A DNA stretch of 64,000 nucleotides from Thamnaconus septentrionalis. Lineage: Eukaryota > Chordata > Actinopteri > Tetraodontiformes > Monacanthidae. Numbering within the stretch: the first letter of the stretch is position 1; each line of letters opens with the position of its first letter. The translations under genes and the position numbers were made by a program. Below are positions 31,866 through 44,597 of this stretch, piece after piece. The notes beneath the pieces are model-generated. The model did no database searches, was not told the origin of the DNA, and worked only from the letters and a program-made list of their open reading frames with translations. The stretch lies in the NCBI GenBank assembly GCA_009823395.1, contig CM020513.1:11245501-11309500 (forward strand), given 5' to 3'.

Positions 31866-32739
31866 CATTCGCAATTAAACAAAAAAAAAAAAAAAAACAG
31901 TAGTCTCCGAGTTGGAAATTGGTTGGGGCGACTTTCCTCCCCCGTTTCACCTACTTACACCGTTTTTTGTTTTTTTTTGTACTGATGTAGCCCCGATTCT
32001 GCGCCTCCTCCCTCCGAGGACTGGTTATAAATTAACTCTGCGCTCTCGGCGACGAGATACAGTGGAACTAAATTACCCCGTGGATGCTTTAAATGAAAAA
32101 AAAAATAAAAAATTTCCATCTCACCACTCAATCCCGGGGAAAATGTGACGCGCTGGCAGTTTATGCGGCGCATTAATTCAATTCATTGTGCGCTTTTTAT
32201 GTTTAAAAATACACTATGTAAATAAGGAGCCTGAATGGATGGGTTTCCCCCCCGACAAATCTAACAAGATTAGGGATGGCATGCACCCCCCCCCCCCCCC
32301 GCCCCGCCCCGCCCCCTCCGCAAGAAAAAAAAAAAAAGAAAAAAAACTTCAGAGGCCCACTGTGAAGGAAATGCGAGCCACTCTGCCACTCAGTCATCAA
32401 TTTTACATCAACCTCGAGAGCGCAAGGTCTCCCTGGAGATGATTTAAGGCCAGGAAAAAGCTATCCTCTGACCTGCTTTTTGGTGCAGTGGATCCTGATA
32501 CCTGCCTCTCCGGCCCCCGCCCGCCGGGTGCTGAAATCATTATCAGCGTGCAAGCAAAGGAGATGACTCTCGGCGTAACAGGAGGAAGACGGATGGGACG
32601 GGTCCCCGTGTTGTGGGTTCAGCGCTTCTGCTGCTCGGGTGATGGGGGGAAAAAATCAGCGGCAGTGTTCATGCTGGAGACAAGCGTTGAGATTTAATGT
32701 GGAATCGGGGTACATGAAACCTATCCTAGACTTGCTTGG

Positions 32740-32830
32740 CTTAAAGGAAAAAAATGTGTTCAAACAGGGTCCTGGAAGATAAACCCTTTGTGACATCACA
32801 AACGGGCACTTTGACTTTGTTGATCCTCGG
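32740..32830 (+). mobile_element. second fragment with the CCCTTTGTGACATCACAAAC segment
   Basis: It shares the CCCTTTGTGA(C/T)(A/G)TCACAAA core with the repeat at 6948-7145, and a TTAAAG string lies at its left. Both ends are lost. It abuts the Tc1-like fragment starting near 32908. Confidence 0.4.
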
Positions 32831-32907
32831 AGACGAATCTGTTTTTTGTTTTCATCGCCTTCCAACCAGGAGCAGCAAAGCATCAGTTCTGGCTGCATGA
32901 GTTCTGG

Positions 32908-33068
32908 ATGTCTATTAGGTTCATTGTGCAAGTACTTATTAAAACAAATAGCAAATAGCAAATCAGCCAATCGCTGGGCAGCGATTCAATGTTTTCAGGC
33001 GTGTAGCCTGAGTGTCAGAATGGGAAAGCGAAGGGGGATTTAAGTGACTTTGAACGTGGTGAACTGCA
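32908..33068 (+). pseudogene. Tc1-like element 5' end with frameshifted transposase start
   Basis: The terminal part (CTATTAGGTTCATTGTGCAA) is followed by leader sequence and then an ATG at 33020 with MGKR. A one-base shift leads into GDLSDFERG, the helix-turn-helix N-terminus of this transposase family. Similarity ends near 33068. It is a dead 5' fragment in plus orientation. Confidence 0.72.
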
Positions 33069-33146
33069 GGTCTACCGGGGTTGTGATGACATCACAACCA
33101 TGAAACGATGTAAAGGTTGAGTGGAAAAAAATGCCTGTTGATTCCA

Positions 33147-33174
33147 AGGGTCAAGGGTCAGGGGTCAGAGGTCA
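33147..33174 (+). promoter_or_regulatory. four tandem nuclear-receptor half-sites in DR1 spacing
   Basis: GGGTCA at 33148, 33155 and 33162, then AGGTCA at 33169, each separated by exactly one base. This is the direct-repeat-1 arrangement bound by RXR heterodimers, HNF4 and COUP-TF. It could equally be a short heptamer tandem repeat. Confidence 0.45.
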
Positions 33175-34614
33175 GTCTGGGCCAAGAACAGAGAAAGTCA
33201 ACAGCAAACAGTCAAATAACCGGTGGCTACATCCAAGGTCTGCAGAGTAGCATCTCGACCTTGAAGCGGACAACACGCAGTATAAACACAGTCAAAGCCA
33301 CTTCCTGAGGTGAACCTTTTTCAAGCTGCCAATAAGTGCGAAGCAGCGGGGGGGGGGGAAACAAAACTAAACAAGAAGCTAAAACCGAGCGTCGCCACAC
33401 GGGGCGCCAAAAGACGCCGTTTTCAGGAGAGCTGTGGAGGTTTTTTTTGTTGTTGTTGCGTATAATAAATTATGCGAGGCTGCTCCACTGAAATCTAGGA
33501 TGGAGAAATTTGTATCCGTAAATGGGTGTAATACACAACCTTTAAAATATTGATAGCGGGAGAGAGAGAGACGTTGTTCGGATGAATATTCTTTCAAAGA
33601 GGTTTCAAGGCCCCCTAAACATCTCCAGACATCTGAAGCTGAAATCCTGCCTCACCGGCTGAAGTCTGCGCCTCTGCTGGTGAACCTTCGCACACTCAGC
33701 GTGATGACAGCCAATATTGGCCAGTAGTTGCTGTTTTTTTTTTTGTAAAGACCAGCTGGCCCTGCTGTAAAAAAAAAAAAAAAAACAACAAGCAGCATTA
33801 CATTTACTGCAGTAAATTGTCTCCTATCTCATGCATAAAGCATACAGTATTCATCCAGTGAATGTTTTATGCAGTCATCTCGGCGCTGCGAGGGCGGGCG
33901 GGCGCACGCACACACACACACATTGCACGCTCTCTCCCTTGTTGGTCCTTATTCACAAACTGACCTTCAGCTGAGAAAAAAAAAAAAAAAAAAAACGCAT
34001 CGGTTGCTCATTTATTCCCGCTGCTCCTCCACCTTTTTCACTTTCCTACTACATACACCGTGAAAAACAACCCGACGCAACCCCTGCTTCGCCACAGCAC
34101 GCCCCTGTCTTTCACTCCGCGTAAACGAGTGAGCCGGCGGTCACGCATTCCTGACGTTTAGACGGTAGCCGCAGCTCGAGGGGGGTCGGGTGAGGGGTGT
34201 CGTCGTAGATTATCCAGAGAGTATCGAAATTCAACGAGTGGACGGGGCAGTTTTTTTTTTTTTTGGAATTCATGACGCAGCACCAGGGGAGGTTCTTCTT
34301 AAAAGGCAGCTGAGAGGCAGCTTTACGTTTACACGTTTTGCCTAATCCGTGATGCAACCCAAAGCAAGGGATCGTCCACCTCAGCCAGGAGTTTTATTTC
34401 CCGTGCTCAGCTCCCGGCCGTTTCACTTGCCTTGCGGTATTCCCTGCCCGCCCAGGCGTCACAGGTGGAGCAACTGCAATAAGAATTCGGCGTGGGGGAA
34501 GTGGGGGAGGGGGGAGGAAGAGGGGTGCTGGTTCGCTTCGGCTCCCTCGACACAACACGCGGTTGTCATCCATCTCAACGAGGCCGCCGCTCACGTAATT
34601 ACAGAGAGGGTTTT

Positions 34615-34619
<5 letters not shown>

Positions 34620-34662
<43 letters not shown>
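34620..34662. repeat. (GT)n array
   Basis: About 21 GT units directly after a T run. Confidence 0.97.
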
Positions 34663-34663
<1 letters not shown>

Positions 34664-35449
34664 TAAGGTGAACAAATTTTGAATTTCGCAGGGCGCAGGG
34701 ACCTTTTTTGAAAATGTCCAGGTTCCTCTAATAAGACACCCGCAGATAATAATTTGCCATTGTTGATGATACCGCGGGCTGCTGGCGCTGGCAAACAAAA
34801 GCAGCGGCGGCGGTGGTGTCGGCGACAAGTTTATAAAGAGGCAGCGGGAACCGGAAAAAAATAAAATGAAATCCAGAGCCGAGGTAAAGGTCTCGCTGGC
34901 CTTTATCTAAACTGCAACTTTTGGGTAACGAGGAGGATGGTGGAACGCGAGACTCTGGGCACAGTGCAATTCGGCCGCTGCGGCCGCATTGATATTCGTA
35001 ATATCCGCCTCAAATTCCATCCCGCGATTCATTACGGCTCGGCCCGCTTTGTTAGTCAAGGTGACTGCGGCTGGTGGGAGGTGGGGGAGAGGTAAGGTGG
35101 GTGGGGGGGAGTTGCAGATAGATACTTTCAGGCTCGCATTCGGAGGGAGCGATGCACTCACCGCCAGACGCTCGCGACCTCCTCTCTTCCCTTCCCTTCC
35201 GTCCTGCCACGGCGCTAAACGAAATCTAATTTCCCGTAGTTTTGCCCCTCCTGCTGGTCAATGCAATGCGTCGCGCGAACGGCCAGGCTGAACGAGACAC
35301 GCCTCCCGCTCGCGCTCGTCTCGTTTGGGTTGTCCAGTTATTCATCATTTACTCTTTCTGTCACAGTCAACGTTCCCGACGGTTGCAGCTGTTTCTGAGG
35401 AAATTGAGGCAATTACCGCTAAGATAGTATAATAAATGTATTATAAGAA

Positions 35450-35945
35450 CTACATACCGGACTGGCAATATGGCAGCGATTCTTTTCCAGTGGCCACTTG
35501 AGGTACTGCAACCAAAAACCCCCACGCGCCCAAAAAGCATTTCTCCCATAGGCCGCAATAAAAAAAATAAATAAACTGCCGTAAAATGGCTAACAAGACG
35601 ACTGCGACTTGAAATGTGGTTGACAAAAAAAAATAAATATATATTGTAGATTACGAAAAAAGAATGACAAAGGCCAGAAATCCCAAGAAAATAATTTATT
35701 CCTAGTGTGTCGTCACGTCGTCGTACATGCTGTTGTCGCTGTGTCTCTCGGCTCGTTGTGATTGGCTGATGCATCCTGGTGCATCACTCGCAGTTACAGA
35801 GGCATGATGGGAAGTGACACTACTGGGCATGCCCTAAGGGGGGCGCATCATACGGAAGCAAGCCCGAGGCCAGGAACTTTTTTCCCGCGCTGGGTGAGCA
35901 ACTCCATTGAAGTGAATGGGTGGCCGTCTTATTGGGTCCTGGGGG
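35450..35945. repeat. probable dispersed repeat, family not named
   Basis: Strings such as CCAGTGGCCACTTGAGGTAC, AAAGCATTTCTCCCATAGGC, AAAATGGCTAACAAGACGAC and CAACTCCATTGAAGTGAATG are familiar from repeated fish sequence and lie together within 500 bp. No inverted ends or target duplication could be fixed. Confidence 0.35.
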
Positions 35946-37154
35946 GGGGGCGCTGGCTGATGCGTCCAGACGGGGAGCTATTAAAACAATCCCTCCAGGC
36001 CTCCAATTCGCGATGCTGCGACATCGCAGCGTCACCGTCACAATGACAAGCCGTGTCCGCGAGGGCCGTCTGCCACAGTGACAGGCTGGAAATCAGGGTG
36101 GAGGGTTTGGGGGGGGTCTTTCCTGTCTAGATTCCGTCAACCGCCTGTGGCCGCACAGTCTTTCTACCTTCAACTCCGAGTCGCGCCGGGCCTCGCGGGC
36201 CAACGGCGCCCATCCATCCCCCTCCTCCTCCTCGCCCCCTCGAACATCGGCGTTGACGGAATTTACGCTGACTGCCGCAACCTCGCAAACAGCAGGGCGC
36301 GCGAGCGACGCAAAGCGGGCTCGGCCAGGCAAACGCATACTAAACAGAGCAAATTAAATTAGCTCTGGAAAGTGCAGACGTGGAAATGGCCGGAAGGAGA
36401 GCGAGGCCTTAAAGCGAGCTCCATCTGCGGTGGGTCTGGTCTGGTCTGCCTACCGATGGCGTCACGGAAATAGAGCATGAAAAGGAGGAGGGGAGTCACG
36501 TGATCGGACCGGCAGGAGCGTTTGGAATAATGCGACGCATCGCTGATCGCTCTCGTTGTTAATTTTTTTTTGTTTGCGTTGAGCGGCTGGAATATTCAAG
36601 GGCGCAGCGGGGAAGCTCGCAGCTACCGGAGGCTGCATGAATAATGAGCGAGCGCCGCTTGAAACCGTGAGCTTTAACGCTCGTTCTTATGCACCTGCTT
36701 ATTCCGCATCGCTTTCTGAGAGGCAGACGTAGCTGCGGGACAAGGTTGTTAGTCCGCCCGGGAAGGAAAAAAAAAATAAGACAAAATCTTGCCAAATAAC
36801 GCACCGGTTCGATAAGCCTTGTAGATGGAGACCAACGGACGCGGTCACGCAACATCTGCAACGATGCGATGTACAGTACAGCAGGCAAGTCTGTGCCGAT
36901 ATCAGTGGGCCTGGATTTGGTTAAGTGTGAGAAGAATGCAAGAAAAATGTACGACTTTAGGCCAACTGAGCGCTGATTTATTGTTAGCAGCTGTTCCTAT
37001 CACCACAATAAAAAGAGGCCGCAGGAATGCAGCGGTGAATAAAGAGTAGAGCGCAAAAGAAACACAGAGAGGTTTAACGGGGTTACTTTCTCCTCGGGCC
37101 GCGTGTCGCATATTACACATTTATAACATGATCTCAAATATTAAATTATGTTAT

Positions 37155-37507
37155 CAGTTCATCTATTTTCTATACCCGCTTCCTCCTGCATTGAGGGTCG
37201 GGGCGGGGTGGGCGGACGGGGGGGCTGCTGGAGCCAATCACAGCTGTTAACATGTGGTGAGGGCTGGGTTCACCCTGGACAAGTTGCCAGTTCATCTTAG
37301 GGCCACATAGGAAGACAAACCAAGACACACAACCATTCACATTCACACTCACACCTACAGGTCAGGTCATTTAGAGTTGCCAGTTGACCTCACATGCATG
37401 TTTTTGAAGGGAACCCACACAGGCACACGGAGAACACATAAACTCCACACAGAAAGGCCCCATGCTGGGATAGAACCCGCAACCTTCCTGCTGTGAGGCG
37501 ACAGTAT
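37155..37507 (-). repeat. teleost interspersed repeat, copy A (longest)
   Basis: It starts TTCTATACCCGCTTCCTCCTG and includes the landmarks CACCCTGGACAAGTTGCCAG, GGGCCACATAGG, ACCATTCACATTCACACTCA, CACACAGGCACACGGAGAAC and TGCTGTGAGGCGACAGTATG. This arrangement is a very common fish dispersed repeat, recalled from many teleost genomes. The copy is close to full length. The GGATGGAT-type tail of the family would be at the left here, so I give the strand as minus. Confidence 0.8.
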
Positions 37508-37515
37508 GTCACACC

Positions 37516-37567
37516 TATATTATATCATATTATATTATATTATGTTATATTATATTATATTATATCA
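37516..37567. repeat. (TATAT)n pentanucleotide array
   Basis: About ten imperfect ATTAT/TATAT pentamers, starting right after the end of interspersed repeat copy A. Confidence 0.88.
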
Positions 37568-40310
37568 TTGTGGAAAAATCTTTGTGGTGCTTGAAAAAGT
37601 GAGGCTTCCTGTAATGGCTGCGGTCAATGAAATGTATAGACAGCTTCAATCTTGTTGGACTGGGAACAGTGCATGTGCAGAGGCGGGTATGTGGGTTGTG
37701 AGTGACAGCGCTGTAGTGCACTTGGAGACTTGAAGAGCGACTCTTAACGCAACAAATCACAATCGAACGACCAAACGACCCCAAAAAGTTTTTTTTTTCC
37801 GTCCACGTTTTGTTGCGCGTTAGAAGGACCGATTCAACACGACGTCTGTGAACGCATCGCAGTTTAGCTCACCTCCCTCCCCCCCAAAAAAAAGAAAAAA
37901 TGATCACAGCAAACTAAGAGGGATCACGGGCCACTAGTGTCATCCCAGGAGATTGAGTGATAGCCGACATGGGAGGATTAATGCATTAGCTTGAGCCGCT
38001 GTGCGTCCTCCCAGCTAACAGGGACGGGAGCTCAGCGCACTGCGCTCGGAGAGCCAGATAGCGCCGTGATTACAGCGCGAGGACGAGTGCTGCCCTGTGC
38101 CAGGATCTTCATTTAGCCGGCACTCCTCCACCGCGCTGAACGCAGCCCCGAGCGCAGCCTCCTGTCCAGGCCCGAGGGACAGTCCGGACAAGGTAGGCAT
38201 ACTGATCAGTGGCCGTGACCACTTCCCAGGTATCCGCAGAGTTTTGGTCTGTGGTAAATGCGAGATGACAGAATAATAAAACCGCCCCCCGCTCTCCTGT
38301 AATAACCTCCCGCAATGCAGCTCTCGACGGAGTGCACAGAGAGCCGTCGGAGAAGCGCACTCAGGAAGGGCGAGCAACAAAACCTAGATAGAGAGTTGTA
38401 GCCATGCATGACAAAGATTCCACTGAATATTGAAGAGTGTGAACCCACTTTAGGCCGTCAAGCGCCCGGCCAAGGAGCACGTTGGGAAAGTGGCAGACAC
38501 GGAGAGGAAAAATGTCATTTTCCTCCGTGAATATTTGATGATGTTGACTTAAATATACGACGGCCGTGTGTTATCTCTCCTCGTGCGCAGCCTGGAGAGC
38601 GGCGGGCGGGCGGGCGGGTGAGGGGGGGTAGCGCAGCTCAGGAAAAGGTATGAACTGGCCTCATTTCTCTGACAATTATGTTTCCGCGTGATTTCTGGCA
38701 CAACATAAACACAAGGCAGACTGTGGTGATAATTAATGAAGGATCAGCTGGCAGCCCGCTGTTTGCTGATTGCTCCGTTCCTTCTCTCTGTTTTTTTTTC
38801 CTTCTGAGCTTGTGATTTCAAAGCAATTTTTAGTTGCTCATTTTTTTCTTTTGTTCTTTTTCTTTTTTTATTTTTTAAAAAAAAAGCAAATCTTAGCACA
38901 GCGAGGCTCGGCAATGTGTGTTTTAACGTTTAATCCATTCACCAAATGATATCGTTGAAAAGGACCTGATCTACTATGATCCTATAGATAAAGAGCGGTA
39001 AATTACCAGCTCACGGCAGCAGATGTGTGCGTCAGGCGGGTGACGGACCGTGGATGTGTTGGGCAAATGACAAACGGATACAGACACGGCAGAGTTAAGT
39101 CGAGGATTTGCATGTGTTACTGTTGTTCCTATGGGGAGTTTGTATGTAGATCAGGGCGACTGCGAGCACAGGATGAATTTTAATACGGTGCATTTGGTGT
39201 GGGAGTAGAGAGAGCTATCGCTAAGCAAGGAAATATGAGATGAACAACATGGGAAATTGGAAGGAAATGTCAATGGTAAAAAAAAAAAATATAATGGCAA
39301 TTAAAGTGGCGCAGTGAGTTCTCTCTACCCAAGTGATCCTGCGATACAGCGGATAAAGAAGGACGGAAACAGAAGGAGATAAAACAACACTGACGGGAGT
39401 AACTTTGTTAGACTCTAACTCGACAGGAAACAGATTGCTACACTTACTTCTGCAGCCCACGAGAAACGGCTTCGAATCAGGCCTGCGCGTGACGGCAATC
39501 CCACAATCCGCGGCACAGTAAGAAAAAACATCTGCGCGCAAAGCTGTTCCAATTAGCACCTGCATTTCAAACTCCCTGGATAAAGATTCAAAAAAACAAC
39601 CGCCGCAATCAGTTTGAAAGCGGCGGGAATCGCCGCGTGACCTCTTTACTCAACCATCTGCATTTTGGCCACAAGAAGAACAAACACCAGCTGTACAGTC
39701 CGGCGTGAGGGAAGGGTGCTAAACAGACAGTGCACGTTGATTGGCGCACAAAACATTTAGCATATTAACCTAAAGGGGTTTCTCATCACTTCGATACCGG
39801 ATGAGCGCTGAGGTCATGAGCCAGGAAGCAGAACATCATCATAATAATAAAGCTTTAGATAAAGGACCAGATGTTGCTTGTTATCCTGGAGTTGGAGAAC
39901 TTAATGAGTATTAGCAAAGTCCTAAAAAGCAAAACAAAACACACAGACACAAAAGCAATGGGTCTCGGATGTGCGCAGTTTGGGAGACCTTTTCAAGTTG
40001 TGCCACAACAGGCTGGAAACCATCGGAGTTTATTATCGAGGCCGATGCAAAAACAACTTTATAAAAACATTTATGGTTCAAATATGTTTGAGTGGGCGTA
40101 TCTTTGACGGCCATCCCATGTTTATTGGATCGCTGTTGACTTTATTCTTGATTGTAGACGATGATTATATTAAATTTCCGGACATTGCGGTGGAAGGTTT
40201 TTCTAGAGGATGGCTGGGTGTAGAGATCAGTTAGATCAATTTGGAGATCAGTAGAAGAGCCGCAGGTATCATCACTGCCCTTTGCTATCGGGGTGGGGGT
40301 AGGGTAGGCC

Positions 40311-40334
40311 AACAAACAAACAAACAAACAAACC
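40311..40334. repeat. (CAAA)n tetranucleotide array
   Basis: Six uninterrupted CAAA units, 50 bp upstream of the LINE fragment. Confidence 0.93.
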
Positions 40335-40384
40335 CATTTGAGGCGGTTTTTGGCGAGTGCTGTGCGAGCCTGTTGGACACCGAC

Positions 40385-40535
40385 CTCTGGCTGAGGACCA
40401 GGACTCACTGTCAGGATAACATGTCCCTCTGGCCAGGAATCGCCTGGGGGTCTTCCAGAAGGAGCTGGAAGGCCGTTCTGGTGGGAGGCAGATTTGGAGC
40501 GAGCAGCACAGCCTGCTGCCACTGGGGAGTGATGA
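40385..40535 (+). mobile_element. LINE 3' end fragment
   Basis: The segment GACCAGGACTCACTG...CTGGCCAGGAATCGCCTGGGGGTCTTCC...AAGGAGCTGGAAGG resembles, from memory, the 3' coding end of a fish LINE (consensus around DYVSRLAWERLG..EELEE). It has been 5'-truncated and mutated. The clade (Rex-type or RTE-type) is not resolved. Confidence 0.55.
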
Positions 40536-41477
40536 ATTCCATCGTTCAACGATTTTTATTTTTCAACTGTTCATTCTTCCAACAAGGAGGTTTTCGCATT
40601 TCCTGAAAAGCCAAAAGGTAAAATACACCTGCAAGCTCCCAAAGATTTGGAAGCCCAGCACTGGACTGAAGTGCAAGTTCGGATCAAATTCCCCCAGAGT
40701 TTCTGTCGCTAGCAAGGCATTTTCTGACATCGGTGGCGGTCACTTTTTAACGCAGTGTAATTCAGCCAGAACATTTACTTTTAAATGGCTACAGGAGTGC
40801 GACGTGTGTCCTGATATTAACTTGATGGCAAAGTTGAGATGAGTTCAGAACTTCTCTGCCTCAGAAATCAGGCCCTGACAAGAGGAGAGGTATCTGTGTT
40901 AAGTGGCCTGCTGGCAGCAGCGTTTTCAAAGTGGCCCTGTGCTTCGCATCAAGCCGCTCGCCCCGTCACTTAGCCTCTCCGTCTGCTTCCCCCCCGCCTT
41001 GCCTAATACCACCGGCTACCCTTTCAATAAAGCATCACGCCGTCGGTTAAAATAGACAAAAGCCGCACTTCGATACGTCTGAGAGGGCTGAAGCGGTTTT
41101 GCAACTTTACTTCCGGACCCTTGAAACCGCCTCGCAACCTAACCGCTGATCTGGTGGGCTGGCTTGGGGACGAGGGTCCGTCTGAACGGGTCATCTCAGC
41201 GGGTAAATGGACGTCATGGAGCTCCATATATTCCTAATGGCACCGGTGGGGAATAGGAAATAAGGCGGCGATGTTGCTCGCGGTCCCGGGATGCTCTGCC
41301 GCTCTGCCATTTTTAAAGACGACGGGAGCGGCAGTGAAACAGCAGAGCGAGAGGAGGCGAAGGCGCCGGCACTAATGGAACTGGGCTTTAAACTGGCGAG
41401 AACACGACTTTTGCTCAGAAGGGGAAGAGAAAAACTTAAAGACTTACGGAATTCATAGCTGGAAAATGAGGCTTTTT

Positions 41478-41826
41478 AATCCATCCATCCATGCATTCCT
41501 TTCTAATTTTCTTTTTTCGGTTCCACTTTACTGCTTCCTCTGAGTTGCAGGGGCGCTGCGGCTTATCCCGGCCAGTTGCCAGTTTACCAGAAGGCCACAT
41601 ATAGAGACAGGAAGGATTCGCACACATTCGCATGACTACCATCGGTTTAGAATCTCTCCATCGGCCCAATGTGCACGTCTTTGGACCTTGAGGGAAGCCG
41701 GCGTACCTGCGGTGAACCCGCGCAGACTCAAGGAAAAACATGTAGACTCCACACACAGAAAAGGCTCCAGGTGCGGGATTCAAACCCCAGATGAACAAAA
41801 GGCAACGTGCCCTCATGATGCTTCCA
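41478..41826 (-). repeat. teleost interspersed repeat, copy B (diverged)
   Basis: It begins at an ATCCATCCATCCATGCATTC tail and shares with copy A the order: GGCTTATCCCGGCCAGTTGC, AGAAGGCCACATA, ATGTGCACGTCTTTGGACC, GTAGACTCCACACACAGAAA, then a GGGATTCAAACCCC-like end. It is considerably more diverged than copy A. Confidence 0.7.
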
Positions 41827-44528
41827 GCAGCTGAAAGAAAAACAAGTCAAACTGTCAACCGCAGCCTCCCGGTGTGTTGCTTTAAACCGCTACTCAAGCG
41901 AACATGAAGCTGGTTCCCCAACTAGAAACTATGGCGGATACTTCAGCTGGCTGTTCCTTCAACAACAGCGGGACAGTTTGGAAAATATCAGCATTTTCAT
42001 TTTTGGTCTTGGGAGTGTGGTGGTGGTGGGGGTGACATTTCAATTTAGGGTCAACCATGCTTTTAAAACAACACATTTTCCTCCGAAGAACAGTCCCGGA
42101 AGCGACTGTGCTGACGAGACACTTTCCCGTGGCCGATTAATGGCTGTCACCGTGTGCTGTGATCCAGGTCACCGAGTTAAGTGGCTGGCTGTCAGACGCG
42201 CTCACCTGGGCCCGGTGCAGGGAGCCGCCGCGGCTGCCATTCAGCTGCAGCCGGCTCGACAAATCATTGCTCGCTAAATCACATTTGCTTTGAACCTCCT
42301 TTCTCGCATCCAATCTTTTTTCCTTTTCCCCCCCTTCAACCTCTCCAACCGTGCCTTCTCCCTCTTCTCCTTGCCTCCCATCAATTCTTTCTGACTATAT
42401 TTTTTGGGGGGGGTCTGTGTTATTATCCGGCTCGGCTCTAAAATACATCACCCGAGTGAAACCTCGTTCTCGTCTGCTCCGAATGCTTTCAGCATCCCAA
42501 TTCCTCCGTCGGCTCCCTTCAAGCCCAGAAGCCCTGCTGGTGTCCTCTGTGTTGGAGATAAAAAATGGGGGGGTGTCCTGCTGTCTGACGGCCTGAAAGT
42601 GGCTGCTAACGCGCGCAGGGTGTCCACGGTGCTCTGCCGTGGCTCACAAAGAATGATTCACCATCCTGTGGTACACTTGCACCTGTTTCAATTGAATGTT
42701 TTCAGAAAACTTTTCGAAAAAAAAAAAGGCAGAAGAAACGGGAAAAATGTGCTGGTTAATTCCAAATGTTACACACCTTTGGAAACCGTCTACGTCCACA
42801 GGTTTGTGCATCCGTCCCTGTGGATTTTCTCCTTTTCGGAGGATCCACAGGAGGGTGACGTGAAATCCACAAATTTTGCCACGTCAGGTGGCGCCAACCT
42901 CCACAGTGAACAATGAAGCCCTCGGGGGTTAGTGGGGGATGGGATCTCATCCCTGATCACCTCCTGTGATTTTCACCCGTACAGACTTTGAGGCGTCGCC
43001 ACTCGTCGATTAGACCGGAGACAAACCGGAGCTTCATTCCGCTTAAATTACTTAATTTCCTCCACGACGGTTTTTGATATGATGCCGAAATGTCTTGCAG
43101 GCACGATTAACGTTGAGGCTCGCCACTTCTTCATCTATTAGAAGCGAAACATAACGTCTGCAAGGGCGTTTGTTTTTCTCCCAAAAAAATAAATAATTGA
43201 TGAGATGCACAAAGAGCGGCGCTCATTCACCGTAACACCTGTTCCATGCAATATGGGTTATGTTTACAGCCTGTGCCGTGTCAGTTCTAAGAGTCGCTGT
43301 CCAGGTCGAAGGGGGATTTTCACAGCTGCACGGACTCGAGCGCAGACACACACGTGTCGTTTTTTTGGTTTTTTTTTGCCAAATTGGCCTAATTTCACAC
43401 ATCTGAACATCCGCGCGCTCATTTCCAGAATAGCCGCTGCGCTCACGTGCGCCCGAATGCAATAAAAGTCGCAACACGGGGGCGGGGAAGAACGAAAGCC
43501 CACTTTACAAGTGAGTTACAAGGCTTGGATATTTGATACAGTGACAGGGCTTAAGGCTAAATCTCCTTTTCCCTCCACTGCACGCATTGCTGCCATTTAA
43601 TGTAGTCTCCTTCCGCCGCCGCCCGAGTGGCTTCATTGCAAATGCAATAATAAAATGCATTACCCATGAGCACAGATACTGTAAGCAGTGCGCCCGCGCT
43701 CTTATGTGTGTGTGTGTGAGACATCGGTGGAGTGAGGACTATTTATTTTCATTTGAAACCACAGTCTGCGTTGGTGGAGACACCAGTCTGACGCCGCGGT
43801 CAGTCTCCATCCTGCTGACTGTGAGGCAGCAGGTGATGTTTTTAGGGCGCAACCAAAAACCAGATCGTACACCAATCCGAAGAGTAGCTCAGCATCTTAA
43901 TCTCAGCTACATTCCACCTCTGCCTCCGGTCAGTGACGCAGTCGCTAAACAACCAAACATAGCAATTTTTTTTGGTCAATATTTATTGAATTAAACATTG
44001 TGAAACATCCCAGTTAAAACCTTAGAGGGTTAAAGACAACATGGGTTTCCAAAAACTCTGTCCACCCTATTTCGTCATGCTGCTGTTTTTGTTTTCTTTA
44101 TTTTCTTTTCAAAATTTTATTAACTTTGCGATCATTGGAAGGCAAAATCGAAATCTCAGTTGCCCTAGATCAACGTTGCAACCACTGTTCTGTGCCAATG
44201 TTTTAACTCTTGCGGCCACTTTTCTCCGCCCGGCCCCATGCGTTTTGCACACGCTAGCTCACCTTGTATCACCCATACGGATCAATAATTCACGTATCAT
44301 ATAAGTGGAAAAATAGGTTTTCAAGAGTTCAGATCAGGTTGAGGGAAGAGAGTTTGCTGAAGTCACCTGGGGATGCGCACGAAGCTGCGGCGGTGGCAGC
44401 TGCGCGGCATATTAGGTCGGGTCGCAAATGGAAAGCTGGAGACGAGACACACGGCCGTCATACAGTTGTCAAGCTCAAGGGTGGGAAGTCAGCAGAGTAT
44501 GAAAAGTCAGTGTGAAGGATAATCGCAC

Positions 44529-44529
<1 letters not shown>

Positions 44530-44597
<68 letters not shown>
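44530..44597. repeat. (GT)n array, about 34 units
   Basis: An uninterrupted GT run, the longest CA/GT array of the window. Confidence 0.98.

Larger units (their letters stand above)
33175..37150. other. non-coding stretch, no gene recognised
   Basis: It contains poly-G and poly-A tracts, the GT array at 34620, the unnamed repeat at 35450-35945 and a CpG-dense patch at 36150-36350. Nothing else stands out. Confidence 0.6.
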
